Source of the DNA: Bin5 sp009843665
GTDB lineage: Bacteria > Chloroflexota > Anaerolineae > Caldilineales > Caldilineaceae
Assembly: GCA_965220285.1 (NCBI GenBank)
Contig: OZ244818.1
Span: forward strand, 4,588,001 to 4,652,000
DNA: 64,000 nt
Reading direction: 5' to 3'
The notes under the pieces are model-generated. The model saw only the letters and a program-made list of their open reading frames with translations. It did no database searches and was not told the origin of the DNA. The position numbers were made by a program, and so were the translations under genes. Position 1 is the stretch's first letter, and each line of letters begins with the position of its first letter. Of the stretch, positions 17,573 to 26,014 are shown piece by piece.

Positions 17573-18648
17573 CAACATACCGAGCCGGTGTCATCGGCCA
17601 CACAGGTCGCGGCAACTACGGCCACAGCCTCGACACCGTCTACCTGGGCATGGAAGAAATCGACCTTGTCGCCGTCGCCGACGCCGACCCCGAAGGTCTG
17701 GCCGCCGCCGGCGAGCGCCTCAGCGTGGACCCCGCAAACTGCTATCAGGACTACCGCCAAATGCTGGCACAAGAGCAGCTCGACATCGTCAGCGTCGCCC
17801 CCCGCTGGATGGACCAGAAACATGACCTGGTCATCGCCGCCGCCGAGTCCGGCGTGCGCGGAATATTCTGCGAAAAGCCCTTCGCGCCAACCTTGGCGGA
17901 GGCCGACGCCATGATAGCAGCCTGCGATCGCGCCGGCACGAAGATAGCCGTCTCGCACCAGGGCCGCGTCGGCCAGATTGCCCACAAAACCAGGGAATTG
18001 CTGGCCGGTGGCGCTGTAGGCGAAGTCAAAGAGGTCATCAGCGGCGGCAAACAGGACCACCGCGGCGGCGGCCAGGACCTGATGGTTCTCGGCACGCACT
18101 CCCTCGACATGCTCTGCTTCCTCTTCGGCCATCCCCGCTGGGTACAGGCCTACGTCCTTCAGGACGGCAGGGACGCCGGCCCAAACGACGCTCGCCAGGG
18201 CGACGAAGAGATCGGCCCCATCCTCGGCAACCACCTCGAAGCCACCTACGCCTTCGACAACGGCATCATGGCAACCTTCCACTCGCACCGTCGCCAGGTC
18301 CGCCCGGGCCCCCGCCCCGGCGGACTTGAGATCCACGGCACGGAGGGAGTCCTGATGCAACGCGACGGCTACCTCCTCCACTGCCCCCATCCCAACTGGA
18401 ACCCGGCCATGGCCGAACCCGCCTGGAAAGTAGTCCTGAAACCGAGTAACCCCGGCTTCAATACGCTCAACGCCTACATGGTCCGCGACCTCATCGCCGC
18501 CTTCGAACAAGGACGCGAACCGATCTCCAGCGGACGCGACGCCCGCTGGGCACTGGAGATGATCCTTGGCGTCTACACTGCCCACCGCCACGGCCGCACA
18601 CCGTTGCCGCTGGCGGACCGCGAACATCCGCTGCGCGACTGGGTCTGA
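17569..18648 (+). CDS. Gfo/Idh/MocA family oxidoreductase
   Basis: A 359-residue oxidoreductase with the N-terminal YRAGVIGHTGRGNYGH nucleotide-binding loop, DIVSVAPRWMDQKHDLVIAAA, the canonical FCEKPFAPT, and a substrate domain containing HSLDMLCFLFG. The ATG overlaps the TGA of the sialidase-like gene and has GAGGAG upstream, showing tight coupling. It is the third Gfo/Idh/MocA gene of this operon. Stepwise oxidation-reduction in sugar degradation (as in NAD-dependent glycosidase or inositol pathways) would need several such enzymes (inference). Confidence 0.9.
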   Translation: MTTYRAGVIGHTGRGNYGHSLDTVYLGMEEIDLVAVADADPEGLAAAGERLSVDPANCYQDYRQMLAQEQLDIVSVAPRWMDQKHDLVIAAAESGVRGIFCEKPFAPTLAEADAMIAACDRAGTKIAVSHQGRVGQIAHKTRELLAGGAVGEVKEVISGGKQDHRGGGQDLMVLGTHSLDMLCFLFGHPRWVQAYVLQDGRDAGPNDARQGDEEIGPILGNHLEATYAFDNGIMATFHSHRRQVRPGPRPGGLEIHGTEGVLMQRDGYLLHCPHPNWNPAMAEPAWKVVLKPSNPGFNTLNAYMVRDLIAAFEQGREPISSGRDARWALEMILGVYTAHRHGRTPLPLADREHPLRDWV

Positions 18649-18749
18649 AACTAGCGATCTTTACAGTTCAAAAACGATTTTTCGTGTAGCCTCCCCCAAG
18701 ATTCACTGAGACGAAATCCCACACCGCCCAACACAACGGAAAACTAACA

Positions 18750-19622
18750 ATGAAACGAATCAACCAGATTATCGAACTTCGCGAAGCCGGCCAGCCCGTC
18801 TACTGGGACGGCGGCCGCACGCTCACCTACGAAGGCGGCGTCAAGTCAGCCCAGACCCACGCCGACTGGCTCGTCATCGGCATCGAGCACCAGCCCTTCG
18901 ACGTCGCCGGCCTCAACGCCTTCATGCGCGGCCTCGTCGATGGCGGCCCAACCCGCACCGGCCACCGCACGCCCCCCGTGCTCGTCACCCTCCCCTTCGA
19001 CGGCGTCGACGAATACGTCGTCCGCAACAACGCCTGGATGATCAAGCAGGTCCTCGCCACCGGTATCCACGGCATCCTCCTCTGCCACGTCGAAACGCCC
19101 GGGGCCGTTAAAGAATTCGTCGAATGGGTCCGCTTCCCCTTCCACACCCACGGCGTCGGCGAAGGCCTCGACATGGGCCGCCGCGGCTCCGGCGGACAGG
19201 ACAACGCCGCCCACGTCTGGGGCGTCTCCACCCAGGATTACCTGCGCAAAGCCGACGTCTGGCCGCTCAACCCCGACGGCGAACTGGTCCTCGGCATCAA
19301 GATCGAAAACATCCGCGCCCTCGCCAACGCCGAAGCCAGCACTGCAGTCCCCGGCATCGCCTTCGCCGAGTGGGGCCCATCCGACATGCGCATGACCTTC
19401 GGCTACGACACCGTTCGCACGCCCGAAAACACCGAAGAAGGCGACCTCAAAGCCGCCCGCGACCGCGTCTTCGCCGCCTGCAATGCCGCCAACATCGGCT
19501 TCCTCGACGGCGTCGACGCCAGTAATGTCGCCGCCAGGATCGACGAAGGCATCACCTTCCCCGCCGGCGACGAAGCCGCCGCAACTGCCGGGCGCCGCCA
19601 TACCGGCCGCACTTTCGACTGA
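18750..19622 (+). CDS. HpcH/HpaI-type aldolase
   Basis: 290 residues of the class II 2-keto-3-deoxy-sugar-acid aldolase family. It shows the GIEHQPFD motif with His47, the KIEN metal ligand Glu186 and the EWGPSDM segment with Asp212. The family cleaves or forms 2-keto-3-deoxy acids using a divalent metal. An insertion around residues 130-165 (GVGEGLDMGRRGSGG) is longer than in the short bacterial HpaI. As last gene of the cluster it could split a keto-deoxy acid produced by the preceding dehydrogenases (inference). Confidence 0.88.
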   Translation: MKRINQIIELREAGQPVYWDGGRTLTYEGGVKSAQTHADWLVIGIEHQPFDVAGLNAFMRGLVDGGPTRTGHRTPPVLVTLPFDGVDEYVVRNNAWMIKQVLATGIHGILLCHVETPGAVKEFVEWVRFPFHTHGVGEGLDMGRRGSGGQDNAAHVWGVSTQDYLRKADVWPLNPDGELVLGIKIENIRALANAEASTAVPGIAFAEWGPSDMRMTFGYDTVRTPENTEEGDLKAARDRVFAACNAANIGFLDGVDASNVAARIDEGITFPAGDEAAATAGRRHTGRTFD

Positions 19623-19970
19623 GGAAGCAAAGCCTCAGGAATACAGAAGAATTAGCTCACGTCAGCAGTTACAAAGCTGGCGCCAACACACTAATCTTTC
19701 TTCATCCTCTTCACATCCGACACGTTCTGTGCCGGTCTGAGAAGAGCGGGCTGTCTCCCGCGCTCACAAGCCCATAGACCCCAAGACTCTTCTCTAGCTC
19801 CTGGCCGTCAATCGCCCGGAACCAGCCCACATCAGGCAGTTTCAGCTTGCTTGACAAGCCAACATCGTAAGTGATATACCATATCGTGTATATTGCTCCA
19901 CGGTGTACGCTTTGCAGCCAAACGAGTTCCAGCAACGACAATCAAAGGTACAATTAAAAGGAGGTAGAGA
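19623..19970. other. Intergenic region with a likely promoter for the second importer
   Basis: 348 bp without a gene. It holds a sigma70-type promoter candidate at 19851-19880 and the AAAAGGAGG ribosome binding site of the next gene. Nothing else was recognised. Confidence 0.6.
19851..19893 (+). promoter_or_regulatory. Candidate sigma70 promoter overlapped by a palindrome
   Basis: TTGACA (19851-19856) and TATACC (19875-19880) are separated by 18 nt. ATATAC (19874-19879) and GTATAT (19888-19893) form an inverted repeat over the -10, a position where a repressor could act. It lies about 80-120 nt before the binding-protein gene. Confidence 0.5.
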
Positions 19971-21695
19971 ATGTCTTCCCTTAGGAACGTAGCACTTTTT
20001 CTCGTCCTGGCTCTCATTGTAGTCGCCTGTGCCCCGGCGCCGGCTGCCCCGGCCGCCGACCAACCGGCCGATACAATGGCTGAGGCGCCGGCAGAGACCA
20101 CCACCGGCGACGACATCTGCCCTGCCCGCGGCGGCACCCTCACTCTTGACTTTAGTTCAAGGGCCTTGGTGGTTCCGATTTGGGGCTGGGGCTACGAGCA
20201 GCAGAAGCTCGTCTTCGGCAAACTGGTCCGCACCGGCACCGATAACGTACCCCATCCCGACCTGGCCGAAAGCTGGGAAATCAGCGACGACGCCACCGAA
20301 TTCACCTTCCACCTGCGTCAGGGCGTCAAGTGGCATGACGGTGAGGACTTCACCGCCGATGACGTGGCCTTCACCTGGACGTGGCACAACGACCTTGACA
20401 GCCCCTGGGTGAACCCTGCCCAGCCCGGCAACTGGATTGCAATCAAGGGTTCCCTTGACTACCTGGATGGCAAGACCGACTCAATCGAGGGAATCGAAGT
20501 CATCGACGATCACACGATTCGCCTCACCCTCGCAGAGCCGGACGTCAGCTACTTTTCCCGCTTCATCGGCAGCATCAACATCCTGCCCGAGCACATCTAC
20601 AGCCAGTGGCGCGTGCCCGACCTCAAGGATGCTGGCAATCCACTCTGGTTTACTAGCGAGACCCAGATCGGCACAGGGCCCTTCAAGTTTGTGGATGGCA
20701 AGAAAGACGAGTACTTCCGCCTGGCGCGCAACGATGACTACTGGGAAGGCGCGCCCTGCCTCGATGGCATCCTGTTCCAGAACATGGGCCCGCCCGACAC
20801 CCAGTTCATCGCCCTCCAAAAGGGTGAGTTGGATCTCATGAAGGTCGAAGGCAACTTCTATCAGCAGGCCCAGGAATTGCCTGGCATTGACGTACAGACC
20901 CAGCGTCTGAACTACATCAGCGTCTTTGTCGGCAATCTCAGCCAGCCCGCCTTCTGGGACAAGCGCGTTCGCATGGCCATCAGCCACGCCATCAACCGCC
21001 AGGAGATCGGCGATGCCGTTTACTTCGGCCTGCGCGAACCGTGGCACACCTTCTCCTTCGTCGACGGTTGGACCAACGATGAAGTGCCCACCTATTCCTA
21101 CGACCCCGAGAAAGCCATGGCCCTGCTGGCCGAAGCCGCCGCAGACGGCGTCTGGGATCCCGAAAAAGAGCACGAGCTGATCTACTACCATACGGGCACC
21201 GAGGCCAAAAACTTCATGTTGCTGATGCAGAAATACCTCGGCGAGGTGGGGATCAACATCAAAGTCATCCATGTTCCCAACGAAGCCTGGAACGACAGAG
21301 TGGCCCAAAACCTGCACTCCTTTTCCCATGCCGGCTGGGGCAATCCCGTCGACCTGCACGGCTACTATCGTACCTACCGCTGTGACAACCCGCCGGCCCA
21401 ACGAGACGTAGTCTGGCCGACCGACGGCTCTCTCGACGCCGTATGTGCTCAGATTGATGACCTGTTTATCCAGGCCAAAGAGACCGGCGGTACCGAGGAC
21501 CGCAAGGCCCTCTACAACGAGATTCAGCAGATCATCGCCGAAAACGTGATCGGATACATCCCGCTCCACCGCTACCACATGGGTTATGCGATCAGCAAGA
21601 ATGTCGGCGGCATGGATGAATACGCGTTGGGTGGCATGCACGACTACCAGTGGTCGAAGCTCAACGCCCATCTTTGGTACAAGATGGAAGAGTAG
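19971..21695 (+). CDS. Family-5 (peptide/oligosaccharide type) lipoprotein binding protein
   Basis: 574 residues, lipoprotein signal with lipobox IVVAC (Cys20) and an Ala/Pro linker, and a strong AAAAGGAGG before the ATG. The SBP_bac_5 body shows LAESWEISDDATEFTFHLRQ and KWHDGEDFTADDV near residues 90-125 and RLARNDDYWEGAPCLDG near 245. It resembles the protein at 8043 in fold but not closely in sequence, so the two importers probably take different ligands. It is separated from its permease genes by a perfect hairpin. Confidence 0.92.
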   Translation: MSSLRNVALFLVLALIVVACAPAPAAPAADQPADTMAEAPAETTTGDDICPARGGTLTLDFSSRALVVPIWGWGYEQQKLVFGKLVRTGTDNVPHPDLAESWEISDDATEFTFHLRQGVKWHDGEDFTADDVAFTWTWHNDLDSPWVNPAQPGNWIAIKGSLDYLDGKTDSIEGIEVIDDHTIRLTLAEPDVSYFSRFIGSINILPEHIYSQWRVPDLKDAGNPLWFTSETQIGTGPFKFVDGKKDEYFRLARNDDYWEGAPCLDGILFQNMGPPDTQFIALQKGELDLMKVEGNFYQQAQELPGIDVQTQRLNYISVFVGNLSQPAFWDKRVRMAISHAINRQEIGDAVYFGLREPWHTFSFVDGWTNDEVPTYSYDPEKAMALLAEAAADGVWDPEKEHELIYYHTGTEAKNFMLLMQKYLGEVGINIKVIHVPNEAWNDRVAQNLHSFSHAGWGNPVDLHGYYRTYRCDNPPAQRDVVWPTDGSLDAVCAQIDDLFIQAKETGGTEDRKALYNEIQQIIAENVIGYIPLHRYHMGYAISKNVGGMDEYALGGMHDYQWSKLNAHLWYKMEE

Positions 21696-21711
21696 ATCTC
21701 TTGCCCCTTCG

Positions 21712-21746
21712 TCCCACTCTGCTTGTCACCTGCAAGCAGAGTGGGA
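21712..21746 (+). terminator. Perfect hairpin between binding-protein and permease genes
   Basis: TCCCACTCTGCTTG (21712-21725) and CAAGCAGAGTGGGA (21733-21746) form a 14-bp perfect stem with a 7-nt loop, 17 nt after the stop codon. No U-tract follows. It likely sets the ratio of binding-protein to permease mRNA. Confidence 0.8.
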
Positions 21747-21787
21747 TGCACCTTGGCGCCCGCCTTAGATCCTCCTGATATCCAACC

Positions 21788-22759
21788 ATGACCAGATATA
21801 TCATTCGCCGCCTTCTGATCGCTGTCCCAGTCTTGTGGGGCATCATCACCCTCACATTCATAATCAGCGAAATCATGCCCGGCGACTATGTCGACGCCCT
21901 CGTCCCCCCTGGTCTCAGACTGGAGTTGGGCGTAGATGAGGCCCAGCTCCAGCGGCTCCGCGAGTCATACGGGCTGGACAAACCGGTCGTCATACGCTAC
22001 TTGATCTGGTTGCGTGAACTATTACTGCACGGCAACCTCGGCTATTCCTTTGTCACTGGACAACCGGCCCTCCAGGAGATGGCCCAGGTGTTGCCTGCAA
22101 CACTGCAACTCTCCATCGTTACGATCCTCTTTTCCCTCGTCGTCGGTACCTCCCTGGGTATCATTTCAGCCATCAAGCAGTATTCCGTTCTCGACCATCT
22201 TCTCACCTTGCAGGCCTTCGTCTGGATATCCACACCTGGTTTCGTATTCGCAATCATCGCCCTCTACCTGTTCTCACTCAAGTTGCCCCTTTTCCCGACC
22301 GGGGGCAGGGCGCCGCTCGACGGTCCCGACAATTTTCTCGTCCGCCTCCACTATCTGGCGCTGCCCGCTCTTGTTCTCGGCTTCGAGGGGCTGGCCGGCC
22401 ATATGCGCTATGCGCGCGCCAGCCTGTTGGAGGCTCTTGGCGCCGACTACGTCCGCACCGCCCGTGCAAAAGGCCTGCCTGAACGCTCCGTCTATCTGGG
22501 CCACGCCTTTCGCAACTCGCTGCTGCCGGTCATCACCATCGTCGGCCTCTCCCTTCCGGGCATTATCGGCGGCTCATTCATAATCGAGACAATCTTCGTC
22601 TGGCCCGGCATGGGCAAACTGGGCATGGAGTCGATCTTCATGCGCAACCAGCCCATGATCATGGCCATGAACCTGATCGGTTCTTCGATGGTGCTGTTCG
22701 CCAATCTCCTGGCCGACATCACCTATGCCTGGGCCGATCCCAGGATCCGCTACGAGTAA
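21788..22759 (+). CDS. DppB-type ABC transporter permease
   Basis: 323 residues of the DppB/OppB family: N-terminal membrane segment, ESYGLDKPVVIRYLIWL, multiple transmembrane helices and the coupling loop LGADYVRTARAKGLPERSV followed by FRNSLLPVITIVG, then the terminal YAWADPRIRYE typical of the family. It pairs with the permease gene that starts 10 nt after its stop. No ATPase genes are nearby. Confidence 0.93.
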   Translation: MTRYIIRRLLIAVPVLWGIITLTFIISEIMPGDYVDALVPPGLRLELGVDEAQLQRLRESYGLDKPVVIRYLIWLRELLLHGNLGYSFVTGQPALQEMAQVLPATLQLSIVTILFSLVVGTSLGIISAIKQYSVLDHLLTLQAFVWISTPGFVFAIIALYLFSLKLPLFPTGGRAPLDGPDNFLVRLHYLALPALVLGFEGLAGHMRYARASLLEALGADYVRTARAKGLPERSVYLGHAFRNSLLPVITIVGLSLPGIIGGSFIIETIFVWPGMGKLGMESIFMRNQPMIMAMNLIGSSMVLFANLLADITYAWADPRIRYE

Positions 22760-22769
22760 GGTGCGTAGT

Positions 22770-23711
22770 ATGGTCGATTCCACAGCCACGCCGGCAGACG
22801 GCGCACACGACGCGCAGCAGCCGGTCTCATCGCAGATTTCGCCGGACACATGGCAAGCCTTGCCCAAGGCTGAGAACCGCTCTCTACGCCGCTTTCGCCG
22901 CCACCGTCTGGCTGTCTTAGGCTTGGCAGCACTGTCCCTCTTTGCCTTGGTCGCCATACTTGCGCCATTTGTGACGTTCTACGATCCCAACGGCATCGAC
23001 CTGACCGTGATGCGGCAGGCGCCCTCTCCGGCTCATGTACTGGGCACCGACCCACTCGGTCGGGATGTCTGGACGCGCCTGGCGTATGGCACCCGAGTCT
23101 CACTCGCCGTCGGCCTCGTCGCCGTCAGTATCTATACCACCATCGGCGTCGTCCTCGGAGGACTCGCCGGTTACTTCGGCGGCCGCGTCGACATGGTGCT
23201 GAGTCGCTTTACCGACGTCATGATGTGCTTCCCCTCCTTCATGCTCATCGTCACCGTCGCCGTCGTCCTGCCCCCCAACATCTTCAATGTCATGATTATC
23301 ATCGGGATCTTTGGCTGGACTGGCATAATGCGCCATGTGCGCGCCCAGTTTCTTACGCTGCGCGAGCGGGACTTCGTGTTGGCCGCGCGCTGTGTCGGTG
23401 TGAGCAGCGGCCGCATCGTCTTCCGTCACATCCTCCCCAATGCGATAGCCCCGGTGGTCGTGGCGGCCACCATGGGACTAGCAGGGGCCATCATGACCGA
23501 GTCCGCTCTCAGCTTCCTCGGCCTGGGCGTCCAGGAACCTATGTCCAGCTGGGGAAGCATGCTGCAGGACGCCATGTCGCTGCCCATCCTGCAGACGATG
23601 CCCTGGCTGTGGCTGCCATCGGCCGTTGCCATCGCCATCACCACACTCTCAGTGAACTTCGTCGGCGATGCACTGCGCGACGCGCTCGATCCCCATATGA
23701 GCCTGGATTAA
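22770..23711 (+). CDS. DppC-type ABC transporter permease
   Basis: 313 residues if started at ATG 22770, which has AAGGTG just upstream; an in-frame ATG at 22725 would overlap the previous gene and is less likely. It shows FRRHRLAVLGLAAL at the N-terminus, GTDPLGRDVWTRLAYGTR and the coupling loop LAARCVGVSSGRIVFRHILPN. It forms the importer channel with the preceding gene product. Confidence 0.93.
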   Translation: MVDSTATPADGAHDAQQPVSSQISPDTWQALPKAENRSLRRFRRHRLAVLGLAALSLFALVAILAPFVTFYDPNGIDLTVMRQAPSPAHVLGTDPLGRDVWTRLAYGTRVSLAVGLVAVSIYTTIGVVLGGLAGYFGGRVDMVLSRFTDVMMCFPSFMLIVTVAVVLPPNIFNVMIIIGIFGWTGIMRHVRAQFLTLRERDFVLAARCVGVSSGRIVFRHILPNAIAPVVVAATMGLAGAIMTESALSFLGLGVQEPMSSWGSMLQDAMSLPILQTMPWLWLPSAVAIAITTLSVNFVGDALRDALDPHMSLD

Positions 23712-23811
23712 CTTTCTGTATCGTAACCCGGCGTCTCGATACCTTTGAGCCGCATCCCGATTTGCCATTTCGAGTCCGGAGCCACCTCCCTTACCGCCAG
23801 GAGATTCGCCT

Positions 23812-25974
23812 TTGAGTACACCACCATGTGCTCCATTTGAACGTGATGACCATACAGTTGCGTTGTTCCACTTCGACGAGGGCGAGGGCAACCAGACCAC
23901 TGACGCTTGCGGAGACGCCCAGCTCACCCTCCGCGCCCATCGCCAGGCCCAGTGGGGCGCCCATCCGGGTTTCGGCGCCTGCGCCCGCTTCGATCGCCGT
24001 ACCGACGACGCCAACCTGCTTGTCGGGCCCGCCAACAACGACAAACTCCACCTCCGTTCCTGTACCTCGGAATGGACGGTCGAAGCCTGGGTGCGCTACA
24101 ACGGCACAGGCGGCCTCGAAGAAGGGCACACCTATGTCAACATCTGCGGGACCGAAGACGAAGGGCTGGGCCTCCCCATCGGTATGCGCGGCGGCTGGAA
24201 CTTCTCCCTTCACAGCTTTACACGCCCAGGCACCCTGCAGGATGGGCTTTACCCCGCCGCCCGCTTCATGGGTTCCCCGCGCGGCCGTGATCCGAATCAC
24301 GACACCAGCGGACTCCTCCTCCAAAACGCCGAAGCAGGGGGCTGGACCAGCGCCGACCCACCCAGGATCAGAGATAACAACTGGCACCACGTCGCCTGGC
24401 AGTTCAGGTATCTCGACCAGACACACTTCTTCTATCTGGACGGCCAGCTCATCCGCCGCGTCCAGCTTCCACTACCCAACGACCCGCAGGGACGGGTTGT
24501 CAACGATGCCGAAAACGTCGGCGTTCCCTTTGTGGTCGGCGGTTTCATCCACTGCCAGGACCCGCCAAAGAGCCTGGCCTTTGCCAATTTCGATGGAGAA
24601 ATCGATGAAATCCGCATCTCCAGCGTCATGCGCTATCCGGTTGCGGAGCGGCTGTCAATCGTTCGGCGGGAACTGCCCCCGGCTACGTTCAATGCCCCCT
24701 ACTCGGTTCAAAACTCGACCGACGCAGCCGGTGGCCCCGTCCAATGGGAGCTGGCTGAAGGACGGTTGCCCGCAGGGCTGACCCTGGACGGCAGTATAGG
24801 GGCCATCAGCGGCAAACCAACTGTGGCGGTCGAACACCAGCCCCTAAGCTTGCTGGCCGCCGACGCAAGCGGCAGCACTGACCGGCATCAGTTCCACCTG
24901 AGCGTTCGCCGCGGGCAGATCGCTACCGACTCATTGCCCCCGGCTTTCGTTGCAAACGCATATCGGGCCAGGTTACAAGCCAGTCACATGGTCGCGCCGG
25001 TCGAATGGACGGTTGTAGATGGCGCCCTGCCCAGCGGCCTTAGTCTCGACCCTGAAACGGGCGAACTGGCGGGTACGCCTTCCAGCCGCGGCATCTGTCG
25101 CTTTCACGTCGATGCAGTCGACGCCATCGGCCAGAGCCATCAGGCCGAGATTGCCCTGAAGGTGCTGCCGGCCGAACTCCTTGTCATCGGACCTGACGAA
25201 CATACCGTCGTCCTGTATGACTGGCAGGGGCCGAACGGCCGCCTCATCCCCGACGTGATGGGTGACGAGGAACTGACCTTGACCTGGACCAACATAGGCG
25301 GCGACAGGCGCGTCTCCTGGCCCGGTCGCAAGGGTCGCTTTCCCCAGGATACCGGCCACGGCGAGCACGGCTTCGTCGGGCCCCAGCACAACGACAAACT
25401 GGACCTCCGAACCTGTAAAGAGGCCTGGACCGTGGAAGCCTGGGTCAGACGGGGCGGGCCCCTGCAAGCCTATGGCGTAATTGCCGACGAGCACCACCAG
25501 CCCTTCACCTTCGGCCACATCTGCGGAACATACGATAAGACGGAACAGGGAGTCTGGGAACTCTATCTCTGCTCCCACAATTCACCCGATGGCAGCATGG
25601 CACCCGGCGCCCACTTTCTGGGCGCCGAGCCCGAACAGGAACTGATGGATCTGCATCCCTGGACGCGTCCGGATGGTCTTGTGGCAAGCCGATGCGAAGC
25701 GGGCATCAACGATACTGAATGGCACCACGTAGCCTGGCAGTATGAGGCCGGCGAGGATCTTCACCAGCTATATCTGGACGGCCTTCTCATCTGGCAGATG
25801 CGCAGCCCAGACGGCCGCAAATTGGTCAACAACCGCAGACACGACGCCCAGTTCAGCGTCTCGACCCGCCTCAATGGATTCGCCCGCTACGGTGGCGCTT
25901 TCGACTTCCTGGGCGAGGGCCACTTTTTCGGTCAGATCGGCGAGATTCGTATTTCCTCAATCAAGAGGTATTGA
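23812..25974 (+). CDS. LamG-Ig-Ig-LamG lectin-like protein without signal peptide
   Basis: 720 residues from a TTG start with AGGAG about 8 nt upstream. Two LamG/concanavalin-type domains (about residues 10-275 and 475-720) share the motif GPxxNDKLxLRxC followed by WTVEAWVR and the segment NWHHVAWQF / EWHHVAWQY. Between them lie two putative Ig (He_PIG) repeats, each with GxLPxGLxLD and a GTP/GKPT ending (about 280-365 and 370-460). Such domains bind carbohydrate. No catalytic domain and no secretion signal are visible, so either it works in the cytoplasm or it leaves by a non-classical route. It sits 100 nt behind the permeases and before a glycosidase-like gene. Confidence 0.8.
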   Translation: MSTPPCAPFERDDHTVALFHFDEGEGNQTTDACGDAQLTLRAHRQAQWGAHPGFGACARFDRRTDDANLLVGPANNDKLHLRSCTSEWTVEAWVRYNGTGGLEEGHTYVNICGTEDEGLGLPIGMRGGWNFSLHSFTRPGTLQDGLYPAARFMGSPRGRDPNHDTSGLLLQNAEAGGWTSADPPRIRDNNWHHVAWQFRYLDQTHFFYLDGQLIRRVQLPLPNDPQGRVVNDAENVGVPFVVGGFIHCQDPPKSLAFANFDGEIDEIRISSVMRYPVAERLSIVRRELPPATFNAPYSVQNSTDAAGGPVQWELAEGRLPAGLTLDGSIGAISGKPTVAVEHQPLSLLAADASGSTDRHQFHLSVRRGQIATDSLPPAFVANAYRARLQASHMVAPVEWTVVDGALPSGLSLDPETGELAGTPSSRGICRFHVDAVDAIGQSHQAEIALKVLPAELLVIGPDEHTVVLYDWQGPNGRLIPDVMGDEELTLTWTNIGGDRRVSWPGRKGRFPQDTGHGEHGFVGPQHNDKLDLRTCKEAWTVEAWVRRGGPLQAYGVIADEHHQPFTFGHICGTYDKTEQGVWELYLCSHNSPDGSMAPGAHFLGAEPEQELMDLHPWTRPDGLVASRCEAGINDTEWHHVAWQYEAGEDLHQLYLDGLLIWQMRSPDGRKLVNNRRHDAQFSVSTRLNGFARYGGAFDFLGEGHFFGQIGEIRISSIKRY

Positions 25975-26014
25975 CCCTCTCTAAACCAATTTCGGTCCAA
26001 AAAGGAGATAAACT

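Noticed and set aside
17542..18627. Long 361-residue ORF antisense to the oxidoreductase gene
   Set aside because: A shadow frame caused by high G+C at third positions; the plus-strand gene has family motifs, coupling to its neighbour and a ribosome binding site.
20481..21671. 396-residue ORF antisense to the binding-protein gene
   Set aside because: Low-complexity Val/Gly/Asp-rich shadow of a clearly recognisable family-5 binding protein.
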